This document shows positions 15,920 through 25,752 of a stretch of DNA of 41,704 bases, in pieces (the stretch's first letter is position 1; each line of letters begins with the position of its first letter). The notes under the pieces are model-generated. The model made no database searches, was not told the DNA's origin, and saw nothing but the letters and a program-made list of their open reading frames with translations. This DNA is from Bacteroidales bacterium (GTDB lineage: Bacteria > Bacteroidota > Bacteroidia > Bacteroidales > WCHB1-69). The stretch spans positions 1-41,704 of the forward strand of contig JAGCSI010000130.1 of the NCBI GenBank assembly GCA_017964255.1, read 5' to 3'. The position numbers and the translations under genes were made by a program.

Positions 15920-16810
15920 ATGAGTAATCTGGTTTTATCAACCAAACAGCAGATATTGTCTTTGGTACGTGTGCTTTTCGGTGCAGAGGCCAAGGAGAAA
16001 TGTGTGTATTTCAATCATGTCAAACGATTCCCGAATCTTTCAGAACCTTCAACCTGGGGCGAGAAACTCTTGTGGCTGAACCATAATTGGCAACCGGAAA
16101 TCAAAAGTCAGTGCGCGGACAAATACCGTGTTCGTGAATTTATCAAGCAACAGGGCTTGGAGGAGATACTGATTCCGTTGCTCGGAGTCTGGGAGGATGC
16201 CAATGATATTGATTTTGATACGCTTCCCGACCGATTTGTGCTGAAATGCAATCATGGTTGCGCCATGAATATTGTGGTTACGGATAAAGCGAAGTTGAAT
16301 AAGGAAGAAGCTGTGCGTCAATTGAATGAGTGGCTGAAAGTGGATTTGGGCAAAATGTCAGGCGAGCGTCATTACTCCAAAATCAAACCTTGTGTGATAG
16401 CGGAAGCTTTTCTGCCTGTGGAGAAGGAAACGGATGTGGTTGATTTCAAAATACATTGCTTCAATGGGGAACCCAAGTTTATCGGGGTATGTTATGACAG
16501 AGATCCTGTGACGCATTCCTCAAAAGGGCTGATTTATTCTCCGTCGTGGGTAAGGATGATGATTTTGCAGGGCGATGACCCGACCTGCTCGTATCCTCAG
16601 CCGCAACGCCTGCCGGATATGTTGGAAATGGCGAAAAAGCTGTCTCGCGATTTTCCGTATGTCAGGGTGGATTTATATGCCATCGAAGATAAGATTTTCT
16701 TTGGGGAGTTGACTTTCAGTCCTGACGGAAATGTTCCGGAACGGGAATATACAGTAGAAGCTTCCCAAATGATCGGCTCATGGCTCGATTTGTCTGAATT
16801 AAAATCATAA
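15920..16810 (+). CDS. TupA-like ATP-grasp protein
   Basis: 296 aa. The family is recognised from the N-terminal LLWLNHNW and DKYRVREF blocks, the ATP-binding FVLKCNHGCAMNIVV segment (about residue 110), DFKIHCFNGEPKF, and the C-terminal VRVDLYAIEDKIFFGELTF block with metal-binding acidic residues. TupA in teichuronopeptide synthesis links amino acids to polymer. In capsule loci relatives are thought to amidate sugars with amino acids. It is followed directly by an opine-dehydrogenase-like gene, a telling pair. Confidence 0.88.
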   Translation: MSNLVLSTKQQILSLVRVLFGAEAKEKCVYFNHVKRFPNLSEPSTWGEKLLWLNHNWQPEIKSQCADKYRVREFIKQQGLEEILIPLLGVWEDANDIDFDTLPDRFVLKCNHGCAMNIVVTDKAKLNKEEAVRQLNEWLKVDLGKMSGERHYSKIKPCVIAEAFLPVEKETDVVDFKIHCFNGEPKFIGVCYDRDPVTHSSKGLIYSPSWVRMMILQGDDPTCSYPQPQRLPDMLEMAKKLSRDFPYVRVDLYAIEDKIFFGELTFSPDGNVPEREYTVEASQMIGSWLDLSELKS

Positions 16811-16831
16811 ATAACAATAAATTAGTTGATT

Positions 16832-18037
16832 ATGAAGAAACAACTGGTGGTTTGCGGAGGTGGAAGTAGCGCACATACACTGATTCCCATGCTGGCGGAT
16901 TCCGCTTTCGATGTTTCAATCTATACGTCAAAGCCGGACCGATGGGGCAACACCGTGGAATTGGAACACCATGACCCTTCTGGCAAGGTGCTTGGCAGGT
17001 ATGCCGGCAGTTTGAAGAAAGCTTCCGATAATCCGGCGGAGCTGATTCCGCAGGCGGATTATATCGTGTTCTGCATGCCTGTGCACCAGTACAGGTCCTG
17101 TCTCCATACCATAGCCCCTTATATCAACAAGGAAAAAACAGTGGCATTGGGGACTTTGTACGGTCAGGCGGGTTTTAACTGGATGGTGGAAGAGGTGAAA
17201 GAACGCTGTGGACTTCAGTATTTGGTTTATTTCGCTTTTGGCTTGCTGCCATGGATATGCCGCATTATTGAATATGGACACATGGGCGTGACCTATGGGG
17301 CAAAGGCGCTCAACTATGCCGCTTGCTACCCGAAGACGGCTTTCCCTCAACTGGATGAGGAGTTCTTCAGCCAGATTTGTTTCCGTTGGTTCGGAAAGGG
17401 ACAGACGGAGCAGAGTGACAATTTCCTTTCGCTGACTTTGTCGGTGGACAATCAGATCATCCATACTTCGCGTTGCCTGGGATTGTACCAGGTTTGTGGA
17501 TCCACTTGGGAGAAGAAAGAGGATGTGCCCATGTTTTACCGCGACTACGACGAAGTGTCGGCGCAATTGCTGGCCGCTCTCGACGCTGATTATTCCAAAG
17601 TGAGAGACAAAATCAAGTCCTTGTATCCTGATGAGAATTTCAAACACATGCTCGATTATCTGGCACTGGAGCGCTTCTCGTACCAGTCGCACAACACGGA
17701 TGTGAGGGAGTCGTTTGTCAATTCGCAGACTTTGGTCTCGATTGCGACTCCTGTGGTTCAAAATGAGTCGGGCGCATGGGAGATAGACCGCAATCATCGT
17801 TTCTTCTTGGATGATATCTATTATGGCAACTGTATCGCCAAATGGATGGCAGAGAAGCTGGAACTGGAAACACCGACCATCGATGCGATTTTGCATTGGG
17901 CTCAGCAGGTTCGTCATGAGGAGATTGTTGACGAGCAAAACCATTTGCTGCTGGACAGTTCTGATTTGTGTTCCCCTCTGAAATCGGGCATTCCGTGCTA
18001 TTATGGCTATCAAACCATAGACGAAATTGTGGATTGA
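16832..18037 (+). CDS. Opine (octopine/nopaline) dehydrogenase-like protein
   Basis: 401 aa. The N-terminal Rossmann domain begins LVVCGGGSSAHTLIPML (GxGxxA type), and VFCMPVHQYR occupies the middle of that domain. The C-terminal helical domain has DDIYYGNCIAKWMAEKLELETPTIDAILHWAQ, which resembles the octopine dehydrogenase domain, including its His/Asp-containing substrate region. Opine dehydrogenases reductively join an amino acid to a 2-oxo acid such as pyruvate. ATG at 16832 was chosen over a TTG two codons upstream. With the ATP-grasp gene before it, it may make an opine-like substituent of the polysaccharide; the substrate is inferred. Confidence 0.8.
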   Translation: MKKQLVVCGGGSSAHTLIPMLADSAFDVSIYTSKPDRWGNTVELEHHDPSGKVLGRYAGSLKKASDNPAELIPQADYIVFCMPVHQYRSCLHTIAPYINKEKTVALGTLYGQAGFNWMVEEVKERCGLQYLVYFAFGLLPWICRIIEYGHMGVTYGAKALNYAACYPKTAFPQLDEEFFSQICFRWFGKGQTEQSDNFLSLTLSVDNQIIHTSRCLGLYQVCGSTWEKKEDVPMFYRDYDEVSAQLLAALDADYSKVRDKIKSLYPDENFKHMLDYLALERFSYQSHNTDVRESFVNSQTLVSIATPVVQNESGAWEIDRNHRFFLDDIYYGNCIAKWMAEKLELETPTIDAILHWAQQVRHEEIVDEQNHLLLDSSDLCSPLKSGIPCYYGYQTIDEIVD

Positions 18038-18069
18038 GATATATAATATTGTAAATAGAGAGTGCGGGT

Positions 18070-19611
18070 ATGAGAGCGACCAATAGGGTGGTGGTGAATA
18101 CGGTGATACAATACTCCAGACTGGTCATCAGTGCGTTGATTAGTCTGGTGTCGGTGCGTTTGATTTTGGGTGCGTTGGGCGAGGATGATTATGGTCTGTA
18201 TGATGTGATTGCCGGTGTGATCGGCCTTATCGGTTTTATCAGCTCCTCGTTGAGCATGACCTCCACACGTTTTTTGTCCATCAGTCTGGGAAAAAATGAT
18301 GAGGAGGGAACCCGTAATGCTTTCAACTCCTGTTTCTGGATGCATCTGCTGATGGCCGCTGGCTTGGTGCTGGTGCTGGAACTTGTGTCTTTCTATGTTT
18401 TTGACGGATACTTGAAAATTCTTCCGGATAGGTTGCAGACGGCCAAGTGGATTTATCAGTGCATGCTGGTGTCTCTGTTTCTGAGCATTTCGGTTACGCC
18501 GTTTATCTCCATGCTAGTGTCGCACGAGAATTTTGTGTATGTGTCGCTGGTGTATATCGTGGATGCCGTTTGCAAGTTGGGTATAGCCATTGTCATTACA
18601 AAATATAGTCACGACAGATTGTTGCTGTATGGTATTCTGATGATGCTGATCACCTTCCTCAATGTGCTTTGTTTTGTCGTTTATTGCATGATTAAGTACA
18701 GACGCTTGTTGAGGGTGAAAGTTGTGGCATTGAGAGAACTCGGTGGGGTGTCGGGTTTTGCGGGATGGACAATGCTGGATGCCCTGGGGGCTACCTTGTC
18801 ACGCCAAGGTTATGCGGTGTTGCTGAACCGTTTTTTTGGCACGACAGTCAATGCGGTTTTCGCTTTGGCCCGTCAGGTGGAGACTCCTGTTTACACCATC
18901 TCGGCTTCCATTATTGACAGCATGAAGCCGCAAATCATGAAAAGCTACGGGGCCGGAGATGAACGTAAAATGATGCGTTTGTCGCTGACCGCTGGCAAAC
19001 TGGGTTTTGCGATGATGTCGATACTGGCTTTGCCGCTGCTGATTATGATGCCGGAGGTGCTGGATTTGTGGCTGAAGGAATATCCTGAAGGTACCGTGCT
19101 GTTTTCGCGCCTCTTGCTGATTGCCTGTATGGCGAACCAGCTGACCATGGGACTGTTCTATGCCAATCAGGCTATCGGGGATATCAAATGGTTCTCTATC
19201 GTGGTGTCCACACTTCGAATGCTGTCGCTGCCAGTGTCGTGGTGCTTCCTGCGCATGGGGTACCCAGCCTATGTGGCGATTGTTGTGTTTGTGGTGTGCG
19301 AATCGCTGGGTGCGTTCAGCCGCGTGCTGATCATGTCTAAATTAAGTAAGGAACTGAGGGTTATGGATTTCTTGAAATCCATCCTGCTGAGAGTGCTGCC
19401 TCCTTTCTTGCTGGGTTTGGGTGTCTGCTGGGCATTGTATGGTTTTGTTGATTCGGTATGGGACTTGTTATGGGTGGCGGCGGTGACCGTGGTAATCTAT
19501 GGCTTGGCCATGTTTTTCTTCGGTCTGTCGGAGGACGAGCAGAATGCCATCAAGGGCGTTTTCAATTCTTTTTTAGTGAAATTCAAATTAAAACAATCTC
19601 CGGAGGAATAA
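18070..19611 (+). CDS. Wzx-like oligosaccharide flippase
   Basis: 513 aa with about fourteen hydrophobic segments, MOP superfamily. The N-terminus NTVIQYSRLVISALISLVSVRLIL followed by LGALGEDDYGLYDV is typical of Wzx/RfbX proteins, and the central FAGWTMLDALGATLSRQGYAVLLNRFFG block marks the start of the second half. It would move the undecaprenyl-linked repeat unit across the inner membrane for periplasmic polymerisation. It lies in a tight run of genes (gaps of 32 and 9 nt). Confidence 0.9.
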   Translation: MRATNRVVVNTVIQYSRLVISALISLVSVRLILGALGEDDYGLYDVIAGVIGLIGFISSSLSMTSTRFLSISLGKNDEEGTRNAFNSCFWMHLLMAAGLVLVLELVSFYVFDGYLKILPDRLQTAKWIYQCMLVSLFLSISVTPFISMLVSHENFVYVSLVYIVDAVCKLGIAIVITKYSHDRLLLYGILMMLITFLNVLCFVVYCMIKYRRLLRVKVVALRELGGVSGFAGWTMLDALGATLSRQGYAVLLNRFFGTTVNAVFALARQVETPVYTISASIIDSMKPQIMKSYGAGDERKMMRLSLTAGKLGFAMMSILALPLLIMMPEVLDLWLKEYPEGTVLFSRLLLIACMANQLTMGLFYANQAIGDIKWFSIVVSTLRMLSLPVSWCFLRMGYPAYVAIVVFVVCESLGAFSRVLIMSKLSKELRVMDFLKSILLRVLPPFLLGLGVCWALYGFVDSVWDLLWVAAVTVVIYGLAMFFFGLSEDEQNAIKGVFNSFLVKFKLKQSPEE

Positions 19612-19620
19612 GGTTTTCTT

Positions 19621-20820
19621 ATGAAAAATATTCTTTTGCTGACGAATATCTACCCCATGAACGACCCCGCGTATGACGGTACGCCAGTATGCCATTTCTT
19701 TACACGAGAGTGGGTTAAACAAGGCTATAATGTGCGGGTGGTTCATTTTATGTCGCTGTTTCCAAGGCCTTACTATTGGGCGGGACGGCTGTTTGGGGAT
19801 ACCATTGCCGCCAAGACCGGTTTTGTCACCTATTCGCACCCTGCCCGCCATTGCCAAAACTATAAGGTGGAAGGCGTGCCGGTATTGTATGTCCCGATCA
19901 AGAAATATATTCCTCACCGTAATTTTGCGGAATATCGCATCCAGGAGGCTTTTGAGCATGTGTGCAAAGTCCTGGCTGAGGAGAATTTTGTGCCGGATGC
20001 GGTGACGGCCCATTTCCCCTTGCCACAGCTGGAGATGTTGTACTTGTTCAAGCAAAAGTTTCCTGCTGCCAAAACCTGCCTGGTGTTGCACGGCGATGGC
20101 TCGCAGATACCGGAAATTTACAAGGAAAAGTATCCGCAATATATGGATGCGGTGGAGGTGTGGGGTTTCCGCTCGTTGGCGTTCAAGAATCAGTTTGAAG
20201 CCGGTTTTGGAGCCCGTCCGAAAGAATTTCTGTGCTATTCGGGTATTCCAGAGTCTTTTTTGAGTCATGAAGACAAGACTTTTGAGCATGGAGTGCGCAA
20301 ATTTGTCTTTGTAGGCAGTCTTTTTAAGCTGAAAAATGTGGATGTGACCATCAAAGCCTTGCATTTGGCATTTCCGGCGCACGATTTTGAGTTCCATGTG
20401 GTCGGTAGTGGGGCGGAAGATGCTTCGCTGCGTTCCTTGATGGAAGAGTTGGGCCTGCAATCGCAGGTGGTCTTCCATGGACAGCAAAAGCGTGAGGAGG
20501 CTCAGAAAATCATGGCGGATGCCGACTGCTTCGTTATGGTCAGCTCGCGTGAAGCTTTCGGTCTGGTTTATGTAGAAGCTATGGCGAAAGGCTGTGTCAC
20601 TGTGGCTACCAAAGGACAAGGGGTTGACGGGCTGATTGTGGAGGGCGAAAATGGCTTCTTGTGCGAATCAAATAATGTGGAGGCTTTGGCTGCCACGCTA
20701 AAACAAATACGCTCCTTGTCCGCTGAACAGTTGCGGGAGATCTCACGCAAAGCCGTGGATACCGCCAGCGAACTGACCGACGCGAAGGTGGCAGCATATT
20801 ATCTGAATCAAATTTTGTAA
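19621..20820 (+). CDS. GT4 glycosyltransferase
   Basis: 399 aa with a GT-B fold. The N-terminal half has NIYPMNDPAYDGTPVCHFFTREW. The C-terminal Rossmann half has KFVFVGSLFKLKNVDVTIKA, HVVGSGAEDASL, VVFHGQ and the donor-binding SSREAFGLVYVEAMAKG motif with the E-x7-E type pair of retaining GT4 enzymes. It is cytoplasmic and adds one sugar to the lipid-linked unit. Donor and acceptor are not predictable. It is followed by the fdtA remnant. Confidence 0.9.
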   Translation: MKNILLLTNIYPMNDPAYDGTPVCHFFTREWVKQGYNVRVVHFMSLFPRPYYWAGRLFGDTIAAKTGFVTYSHPARHCQNYKVEGVPVLYVPIKKYIPHRNFAEYRIQEAFEHVCKVLAEENFVPDAVTAHFPLPQLEMLYLFKQKFPAAKTCLVLHGDGSQIPEIYKEKYPQYMDAVEVWGFRSLAFKNQFEAGFGARPKEFLCYSGIPESFLSHEDKTFEHGVRKFVFVGSLFKLKNVDVTIKALHLAFPAHDFEFHVVGSGAEDASLRSLMEELGLQSQVVFHGQQKREEAQKIMADADCFVMVSSREAFGLVYVEAMAKGCVTVATKGQGVDGLIVEGENGFLCESNNVEALAATLKQIRSLSAEQLREISRKAVDTASELTDAKVAAYYLNQIL

Positions 20821-20825
20821 ACATC

Positions 20826-20956
20826 ATGAAGACAGTTGACGATGTGGAAATCATTCCTCTTCCGGCTCCGTATGCATGGTGCTGGCCTCGGAGGTGTATA
20901 AGGAAGAGGATTATATCAGAGAATATGATGAGTTTTTGAAATTCAGAGGTTTGTAA
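20826..20956 (+). pseudogene. fdtA: Remnant of FdtA/QdtA sugar 3,4-ketoisomerase with internal deletion
   Basis: An ATG at 20826 opens MKTVDDVEIIPLP, the usual beginning of this cupin family. Fifty bases on, in a different frame, the sequence encodes CMVLASEVYKEEDYIREY and then DEFLKFRGL with a stop at 20954-20956, the usual end of the family (VLAS.xY.E.DYIR.YDEFL). The family is about 135-140 aa, so roughly 95 residues including the active site are missing and the join is out of frame (near 20870-20876). FdtA converts dTDP-4-keto-6-deoxyglucose to the 3-keto sugar. The two downstream genes are the partners expected for this pathway. Confidence 0.8.
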
Positions 20957-20966
20957 AATTTCAATT

Positions 20967-21644
20967 ATGAATAAAATAGATAAAACAGCCATCATTGGCG
21001 AGCATGTGCTGATGGGCGACAATAATGTGATTTTGCCCTATACCATCATTTATGACGGGGTGCAATTGGGTAATAACAATGTGATTGGCTCTCATGCGGT
21101 GATAGGCTGTCCTGCAACAGACACAAAAAAAATAGAATCACATGTAGAGGATGTGTGTGTATTCATTGGAGATAACAATGTGATACGTGAGTTCTGTATT
21201 GTGGAACGCCCGTGCTATGAGCAAAAGTCTGTGATACAGAATGATGTGTTTCTGATGCAGGGGGTACATCTGTCTCATGACAATATCCTGCAAGATCATG
21301 TGGTGGTTACCAACCAGTGCGTTTTGGGCGGTATTGCCAAGATTCTGGAAGGGGCGAACCTCGGTATGGGATGCACCATCAATCAATATACCATTATTGG
21401 GCAGTATTCCATGGTGGCTACCGGCGCGCCTTGCATGAAAAATGTTAAACCTTTCAGCCGTCATATACCTAACAAACCCATATCTGTCAATGTATATGCA
21501 CTGAAAAAATATGGTCTTATGGAGTATCTGGAGGAAATTACCGCCTACGTGATGGACGGCGTGATGCCAGTCAGCCCGAAAATCAAGGCTATGGTTTCTG
21601 AATTTGATGAATGGGTGGCCGTATACGGACACGAAACATACTAG
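20967..21644 (+). CDS. LpxA-like N-acyltransferase, likely the FdtC/QdtC step
   Basis: 225 aa, left-handed beta-helix built of hexapeptide repeats ([46 protein letters not shown]). [10 protein letters not shown] places H104 where LpxA has its catalytic His. The helical C-terminus from about residue 165 is also LpxA-like. Placed between the ketoisomerase remnant and an FdtB-like aminotransferase, the likely job is N-acetylation of a 3-amino-3,6-dideoxyhexose on dTDP. It is 10 nt after the remnant and 4 nt before the next gene. UDP-sugar or other amino-sugar acylation remains possible. Confidence 0.78.
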   Translation: MNKIDKTAIIGEHVLMGDNNVILPYTIIYDGVQLGNNNVIGSHAVIGCPATDTKKIESHVEDVCVFIGDNNVIREFCIVERPCYEQKSVIQNDVFLMQGVHLSHDNILQDHVVVTNQCVLGGIAKILEGANLGMGCTINQYTIIGQYSMVATGAPCMKNVKPFSRHIPNKPISVNVYALKKYGLMEYLEEITAYVMDGVMPVSPKIKAMVSEFDEWVAVYGHETY

Positions 21645-21648
21645 TAAA

Positions 21649-22764
21649 ATGAAAATACCTTTCCTGTCGTTAAAAGAAGTTACTGCTTTGCATGAAGCTG
21701 AAATCCAAGAGGCTGCCCGTCGTGTTGTGGACAGCGGTTGGTATTTGCAAGGCGTTGAAAACAAAAAGTTTGAACAGCATTATGCCCAATATATCGGTAC
21801 CCGGTATTGTGTGGGTTGCGCCAATGGCCTTGATGCATTGATTTGGATTTTCAGGGCCTATTTGGAATTGGGGGTGATGAAACCTGGTGATGAGGTGATC
21901 GTGCCTGCCAATACCTATATTGCTACTATTCTGGCGATTACAGAGAATGGCCTGACTCCCGTGCTGGTGGAGCCCAAACTGAATACACTCGAAATCGATG
22001 ATAGTCAAATTGAGGCAAAAATCACGGAGAAAACCAAGGCTATATGCATTGTGCATTTGTATGGCCGCTTGGCCTATACGGAGAAAATAGCCGCTCTTTG
22101 TGCAAAATATCAATTGAAGCTGATTGAGGACAATGCCCAGGCGCATGGTTGCCTTGCAGAAGACGGCCGCAAAACCGGTTCCTTGGGCGATGCTGCCGGA
22201 CATAGTTTCTATCCTGGCAAAAATCTCGGTGCCTTGGGTGATGGCGGTGCGGTGACCACCAATGATGCACAGTTGGCGGATACCATCCGCTCTTTGGCCA
22301 ACTACGGTTCTTCCGCCAAGTATGTCTTTCAATATTGCGGCCGCAACAGCCGTCTCGATGAAATTCAAGCTGCCGTGTTGGATGTGAAACTGAAATATTT
22401 GGATGTGGATAACCAACACCGCAAGCAGATTGCCCAATATTATATCAAAAATATAGATAATCATTATATTACACTTCCCGATACCTTGCCTGTTGAAAAC
22501 AATGTTTTCCATTTGTTTCCAATCTTATGCGCTCATCGTGACGAATTGCATGATTATCTTGAAAGGAATGGGGTAGGGACGTTGATCCACTATCCGATAC
22601 CATCACACAAACAGGAGTGCTATCTGGAATGGAACCACTTGTGTCTGCCTGTGACGGAACAGATTGCTGCACAGGAACTGAGTATTCCCATCGGACCGTC
22701 CATCACTATGGAGCAGGCAAAAGAAGTGGTGTCTCTGTTAAATGCTTTTCAACCAGGTGTCTAA
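21649..22764 (+). CDS. fdtB: DegT-family aminotransferase, FdtB/QdtB-like
   Basis: 371 aa. PLP-dependent sugar aminotransferase: IPFLSLKEV at the start, GCANGLDAL for phosphate binding, IEDNAQAHG with the ring-binding Asp, and Schiff-base lysine K191 in [17 protein letters not shown]. The [13 protein letters not shown] form is that of the FdtB/QdtB (3-keto sugar) branch. ATG at 21649 was chosen because it gives the family N-terminus; an earlier in-frame ATG would overlap the previous gene. Its normal substrate would be the product of FdtA, which is broken here. Confidence 0.85.
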   Translation: MKIPFLSLKEVTALHEAEIQEAARRVVDSGWYLQGVENKKFEQHYAQYIGTRYCVGCANGLDALIWIFRAYLELGVMKPGDEVIVPANTYIATILAITENGLTPVLVEPKLNTLEIDDSQIEAKITEKTKAICIVHLYGRLAYTEKIAALCAKYQLKLIEDNAQAHGCLAEDGRKTGSLGDAAGHSFYPGKNLGALGDGGAVTTNDAQLADTIRSLANYGSSAKYVFQYCGRNSRLDEIQAAVLDVKLKYLDVDNQHRKQIAQYYIKNIDNHYITLPDTLPVENNVFHLFPILCAHRDELHDYLERNGVGTLIHYPIPSHKQECYLEWNHLCLPVTEQIAAQELSIPIGPSITMEQAKEVVSLLNAFQPGV

Positions 22765-22792
22765 GAACGAAACTGTTGTTCAATAAATCAAG

Positions 22793-24025
22793 ATGAATAA
22801 AATCTGGATTATCAATTATTACACGGGAACGCCTCAAACGGCTGCTAATCAGCGCTATTTGCATTTTGCCAGACGTTTCATGGAGGCGGGCTACGAGGTA
22901 ACAATTTTTAATTCTTCCTACGACTCTGGTTTGGAGGAAAAGGATTTTAAGGGAAAGCCTTTCCTTCAAAAACAGTACGGAATATACAAGTTTATGCATG
23001 TCAATGTGCCTGAATATCAGGGTAATGGAATGAAACGCATGTATTCCATCTGGTCTTTTGCCCGTACCATTTTCAAGAATAGAAAGCAATTTGAACGTCC
23101 GGATATTATCTTGCAGAATATCCATCCTCCTTTTGATTATCCTATTGTGAGATTGGCAAAAAAATTGAAAGCCAAATATATAGCAGAAGCATGGGATTTG
23201 TGGCCTGATGATTTTGTGACTTATGGTCTGGTAAAGGAAAATAATCCGGCTTTGAAGATAGCTTATCAGATTGAGAAACAATATTATTATCATGCTGACG
23301 AGATTGTTTTCACTTTTGAAGGTGCTTTCGATCATTTGAAAAAGAAGGGATGGACCAAGGAAACGGGTGGAAAAATCGATATGTCTCATGTCCATTATGT
23401 CAACAATGGTATCGATTTGAAGCAGTTTGAAGAAGATAAAGCACATTTTCCCCGTGAAGATGCGGATATCAATGAGAAGGATGTTTATAAAATTGTGTAT
23501 TTAGGGGCTGTCAATAGAGCTAATAATGTGAAAATGCTCGTTGAGGCGGCGGCTTTGCTGAAAGATAATCCGAAATACAGGTTTTTCATTTATGGTGATG
23601 GTGCGTATCGGGATGAATTGGAAGCGTATGCGCAATCCCATGGTTTGGGCAATGTGGTGTTTAAGGAGCGTCTCGTGTCGTTTGCCGAGTGCGCATGGAT
23701 TGTGTCGCAAGCCACAGTGAATGTGATGAATTATGAGAAGGACTTCGGTAAGTACGGCGTGAGTTCAGGGAAGCTTTTCCTGTACTTGGCGGCGGGTAAA
23801 CCGATTGTTTGCAATATTGATATCGCCTATGACGATGTGATTACAAAACATAAGTTGGGCATTGCAAGATATTTGGAGACTCCCGAGGAATATGCGGAGG
23901 CTATTCGCCAGTTGGCGGAGCAGCCGGACGAAGATTATGCGGCGATGTGCCAAAGGGTACGTCAGGTGGCGCAGGAGTTTGATTATGAATATTTGGCGGA
24001 ACGGGAGTTGAAAATTATAGAGTAG
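22793..24025 (+). CDS. GT4 glycosyltransferase, WbuB-like
   Basis: 410 aa, GT-B fold. The N-terminus KIWIINYYTGTPQTAANQRY, the AEAWDLWPDDFV segment and the long helix LKIAYQIEKQYYYHADEIV are like WbuB and related L-FucNAc or amino-sugar transferases. The C-terminal half has IVYLGAVNRANNVKMLVEA, FIYGDGAYRDELEAYA and a KYGVSSGKLFLYLAAGKPIV donor site. It precedes the initiating sugar transferase by 2 nt, so it probably adds the second sugar. Confidence 0.88.
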   Translation: MNKIWIINYYTGTPQTAANQRYLHFARRFMEAGYEVTIFNSSYDSGLEEKDFKGKPFLQKQYGIYKFMHVNVPEYQGNGMKRMYSIWSFARTIFKNRKQFERPDIILQNIHPPFDYPIVRLAKKLKAKYIAEAWDLWPDDFVTYGLVKENNPALKIAYQIEKQYYYHADEIVFTFEGAFDHLKKKGWTKETGGKIDMSHVHYVNNGIDLKQFEEDKAHFPREDADINEKDVYKIVYLGAVNRANNVKMLVEAAALLKDNPKYRFFIYGDGAYRDELEAYAQSHGLGNVVFKERLVSFAECAWIVSQATVNVMNYEKDFGKYGVSSGKLFLYLAAGKPIVCNIDIAYDDVITKHKLGIARYLETPEEYAEAIRQLAEQPDEDYAAMCQRVRQVAQEFDYEYLAERELKIIE

Positions 24026-24027
24026 TT

Positions 24028-24732
24028 ATGTACAGAAAATTTTTCAAGCGTTTTCTCGATTTGCTTTTGTCAAGTGTGGCATTGCTGTGTGTCGGCTGGT
24101 TGTTGCTGCTGATTGCCTTTTGGCTTCACTTTGCCAACAAAGGGGCGGGGGCTTTCTTCAAGCAGGTCCGTGTCGGGAAAAACGAGCAGCTTTTTCAGAT
24201 TCTGAAGTTCAAATCCATGACGGATGAACGGGATGAGGCAGGTGAACTGTTGCCTGACGCACAACGCTTGACAAAAGTCGGACGCTTTGTCCGTGCCACT
24301 TCCATCGATGAATTGCCGCAGTTGCTGAATGTGCTGAAAGGGGATATGTCCTTTATCGGTCCACGGCCATGGTCACCGGATTATCTGCCCTATTACAACG
24401 AGAGGGAACATCATCGTCATGATGTTCGGCCGGGTATTTCAGGCTGGGCGCAAGTCAATGGACGCGCCTATGTGGGATGGCAGGACCGTATAGCGTATGA
24501 TTTGGAATATGTGGAGGGCTTGTCGTTGGCTTTCGACTTGAAGATTATTTGGAAAACCCTGACCAATCTGTTCAATCGGAAGAGTGTGGGGATAGAGAAA
24601 AGCGGCGTTTACAGTTTCTATGATTACCGCAAAGCGGAGTGGGCAGAGCAAGGTCGTCAGGACCTGATAGAGAAAGCGGAAAAAGAAGAGGCGGAAATCA
24701 TGCGTAAATTAAAAGAGGCGCATTTGAATTGA
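24028..24732 (+). CDS. Initiating phosphoglycosyltransferase (PglC-like)
   Basis: 234 aa, monotopic bacterial sugar transferase. One re-entrant hydrophobic segment (about 10-32) is followed by QILKFKSMTDE, the catalytic D94-E95 pair in TSIDELPQLLNVLKGDMSFI, GPRPWSP and RPGISGWAQVNGRA. It transfers a sugar phosphate from UDP-sugar to undecaprenyl phosphate and so begins each repeat unit. Small size without the WbaP N-terminal domain and the presence of PglE/PglF-like genes suggest a bacillosamine-type first sugar. The C-terminus has a charged coiled-coil-like extension. The stop overlaps the next ATG by one base (TGATG). Confidence 0.92.
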   Translation: MYRKFFKRFLDLLLSSVALLCVGWLLLLIAFWLHFANKGAGAFFKQVRVGKNEQLFQILKFKSMTDERDEAGELLPDAQRLTKVGRFVRATSIDELPQLLNVLKGDMSFIGPRPWSPDYLPYYNEREHHRHDVRPGISGWAQVNGRAYVGWQDRIAYDLEYVEGLSLAFDLKIIWKTLTNLFNRKSVGIEKSGVYSFYDYRKAEWAEQGRQDLIEKAEKEEAEIMRKLKEAHLN

Positions 24733-25742
24733 TGAAAGAAATAGGCAGCGAATTTTGGATTTCTGACGAAAAGTTGCTTCCTGTAAGGGAGCGGGATGGA
24801 CTGTTTGTGCTGTCAGGCCGAACGGCTATCGACTTGATTCTGCAGGATATTCTGAAACACAAAAGTGTGAAGAATGTGTATATGCCGGCTTATTGCTGCG
24901 ATTCGATGATCGCTCCTTTCTTGCGGCTGAATATCAGGGTGGATTTCTATGATATGTTTTTCGATGGAAGATTGAAGTATGAAATTGATGCTGATAAAAA
25001 TACTGATATTCTGTATGTTAGTAATTATTTCGGCTATGAGAATACGCTGTCGGAGGATATAATCAGGCATTTCAAGGCCAAGGGTTCCATCATTCTGTAT
25101 GACCGTACTCATTCTTATCTGATGGAAGATGAGCATGTAGCTTCTGACTATGCTTTTGTAAGTCTGCGGAAATGGATGGGTGTGGCGACAGGTGCCGAGG
25201 TGGAGGGACTTGATTCCGTGAGTTTGTCCGTATGTCCATATTCGGAGATGAAAATTCAGGCGATGAAGGCGAAATACCACTATTTGCAAGGGGACTTGTC
25301 GGTTGAAAAGACCGCTTTTCTGGAGGCTCTTTCCCGTTTTGGAAAGATGTTGGAGTCTGATTATCGCAATTATGGGATGGATGACCTCTCATACGCCTTG
25401 TTGAAATCGCAGGACTTGGGGCAGATGCGGGCACAAAGGCGGGCCAATGCGGCATATCTGCATGAAAAGCTGCAGCTTTTTTTTCTGGGAGAGCTGAGTG
25501 ATAAATCCTGTCCATTGTTTGTGCCCGTGATTTTGGGCTCGCATGCTGAACGGGAGAATTTGCGAAGGGCCTTGGTGGGAACACAGATTTATTGTCCGGT
25601 TCATTGGCCTAAAAATAGTCTGATAACTTCCGATATGAAAGTTAATCAGTTGTTTGACTGTGAGTTGTCTTTGATATGTGACCAGAGGTATGGTCAGGAA
25701 GAAATGGCATTCATCGTCAAAAAAATTAAAGAAACGAATTAA
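24732..25742 (+). CDS. PLP-dependent aminotransferase-fold protein
   Basis: 336 aa, a diverged DegT/AHBA-type fold. FVLSGRTAIDLIL matches the phosphate-binding region, VYMPAYCCDSMI the second block, IILYDRTHSYLM holds the Asp before the cofactor ring, and FVSLRKWMGVATG has the likely Schiff-base lysine K147. It differs clearly from the two canonical sugar aminotransferases in the locus. It is translationally coupled to the PglC-like gene (TGATG) and followed by two ATP-grasp genes, so it may handle the amino compound that these attach. The substrate is unknown. Confidence 0.75.
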   Translation: MKEIGSEFWISDEKLLPVRERDGLFVLSGRTAIDLILQDILKHKSVKNVYMPAYCCDSMIAPFLRLNIRVDFYDMFFDGRLKYEIDADKNTDILYVSNYFGYENTLSEDIIRHFKAKGSIILYDRTHSYLMEDEHVASDYAFVSLRKWMGVATGAEVEGLDSVSLSVCPYSEMKIQAMKAKYHYLQGDLSVEKTAFLEALSRFGKMLESDYRNYGMDDLSYALLKSQDLGQMRAQRRANAAYLHEKLQLFFLGELSDKSCPLFVPVILGSHAERENLRRALVGTQIYCPVHWPKNSLITSDMKVNQLFDCELSLICDQRYGQEEMAFIVKKIKETN

Positions 25743-25752
25743 AATCAGAAAA

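Noticed and set aside
16928..18013. A 361-codon minus-strand frame opposite the opine dehydrogenase gene
   Set aside because: It is an antisense shadow with no recognisable motif, while the plus frame has clear domains.
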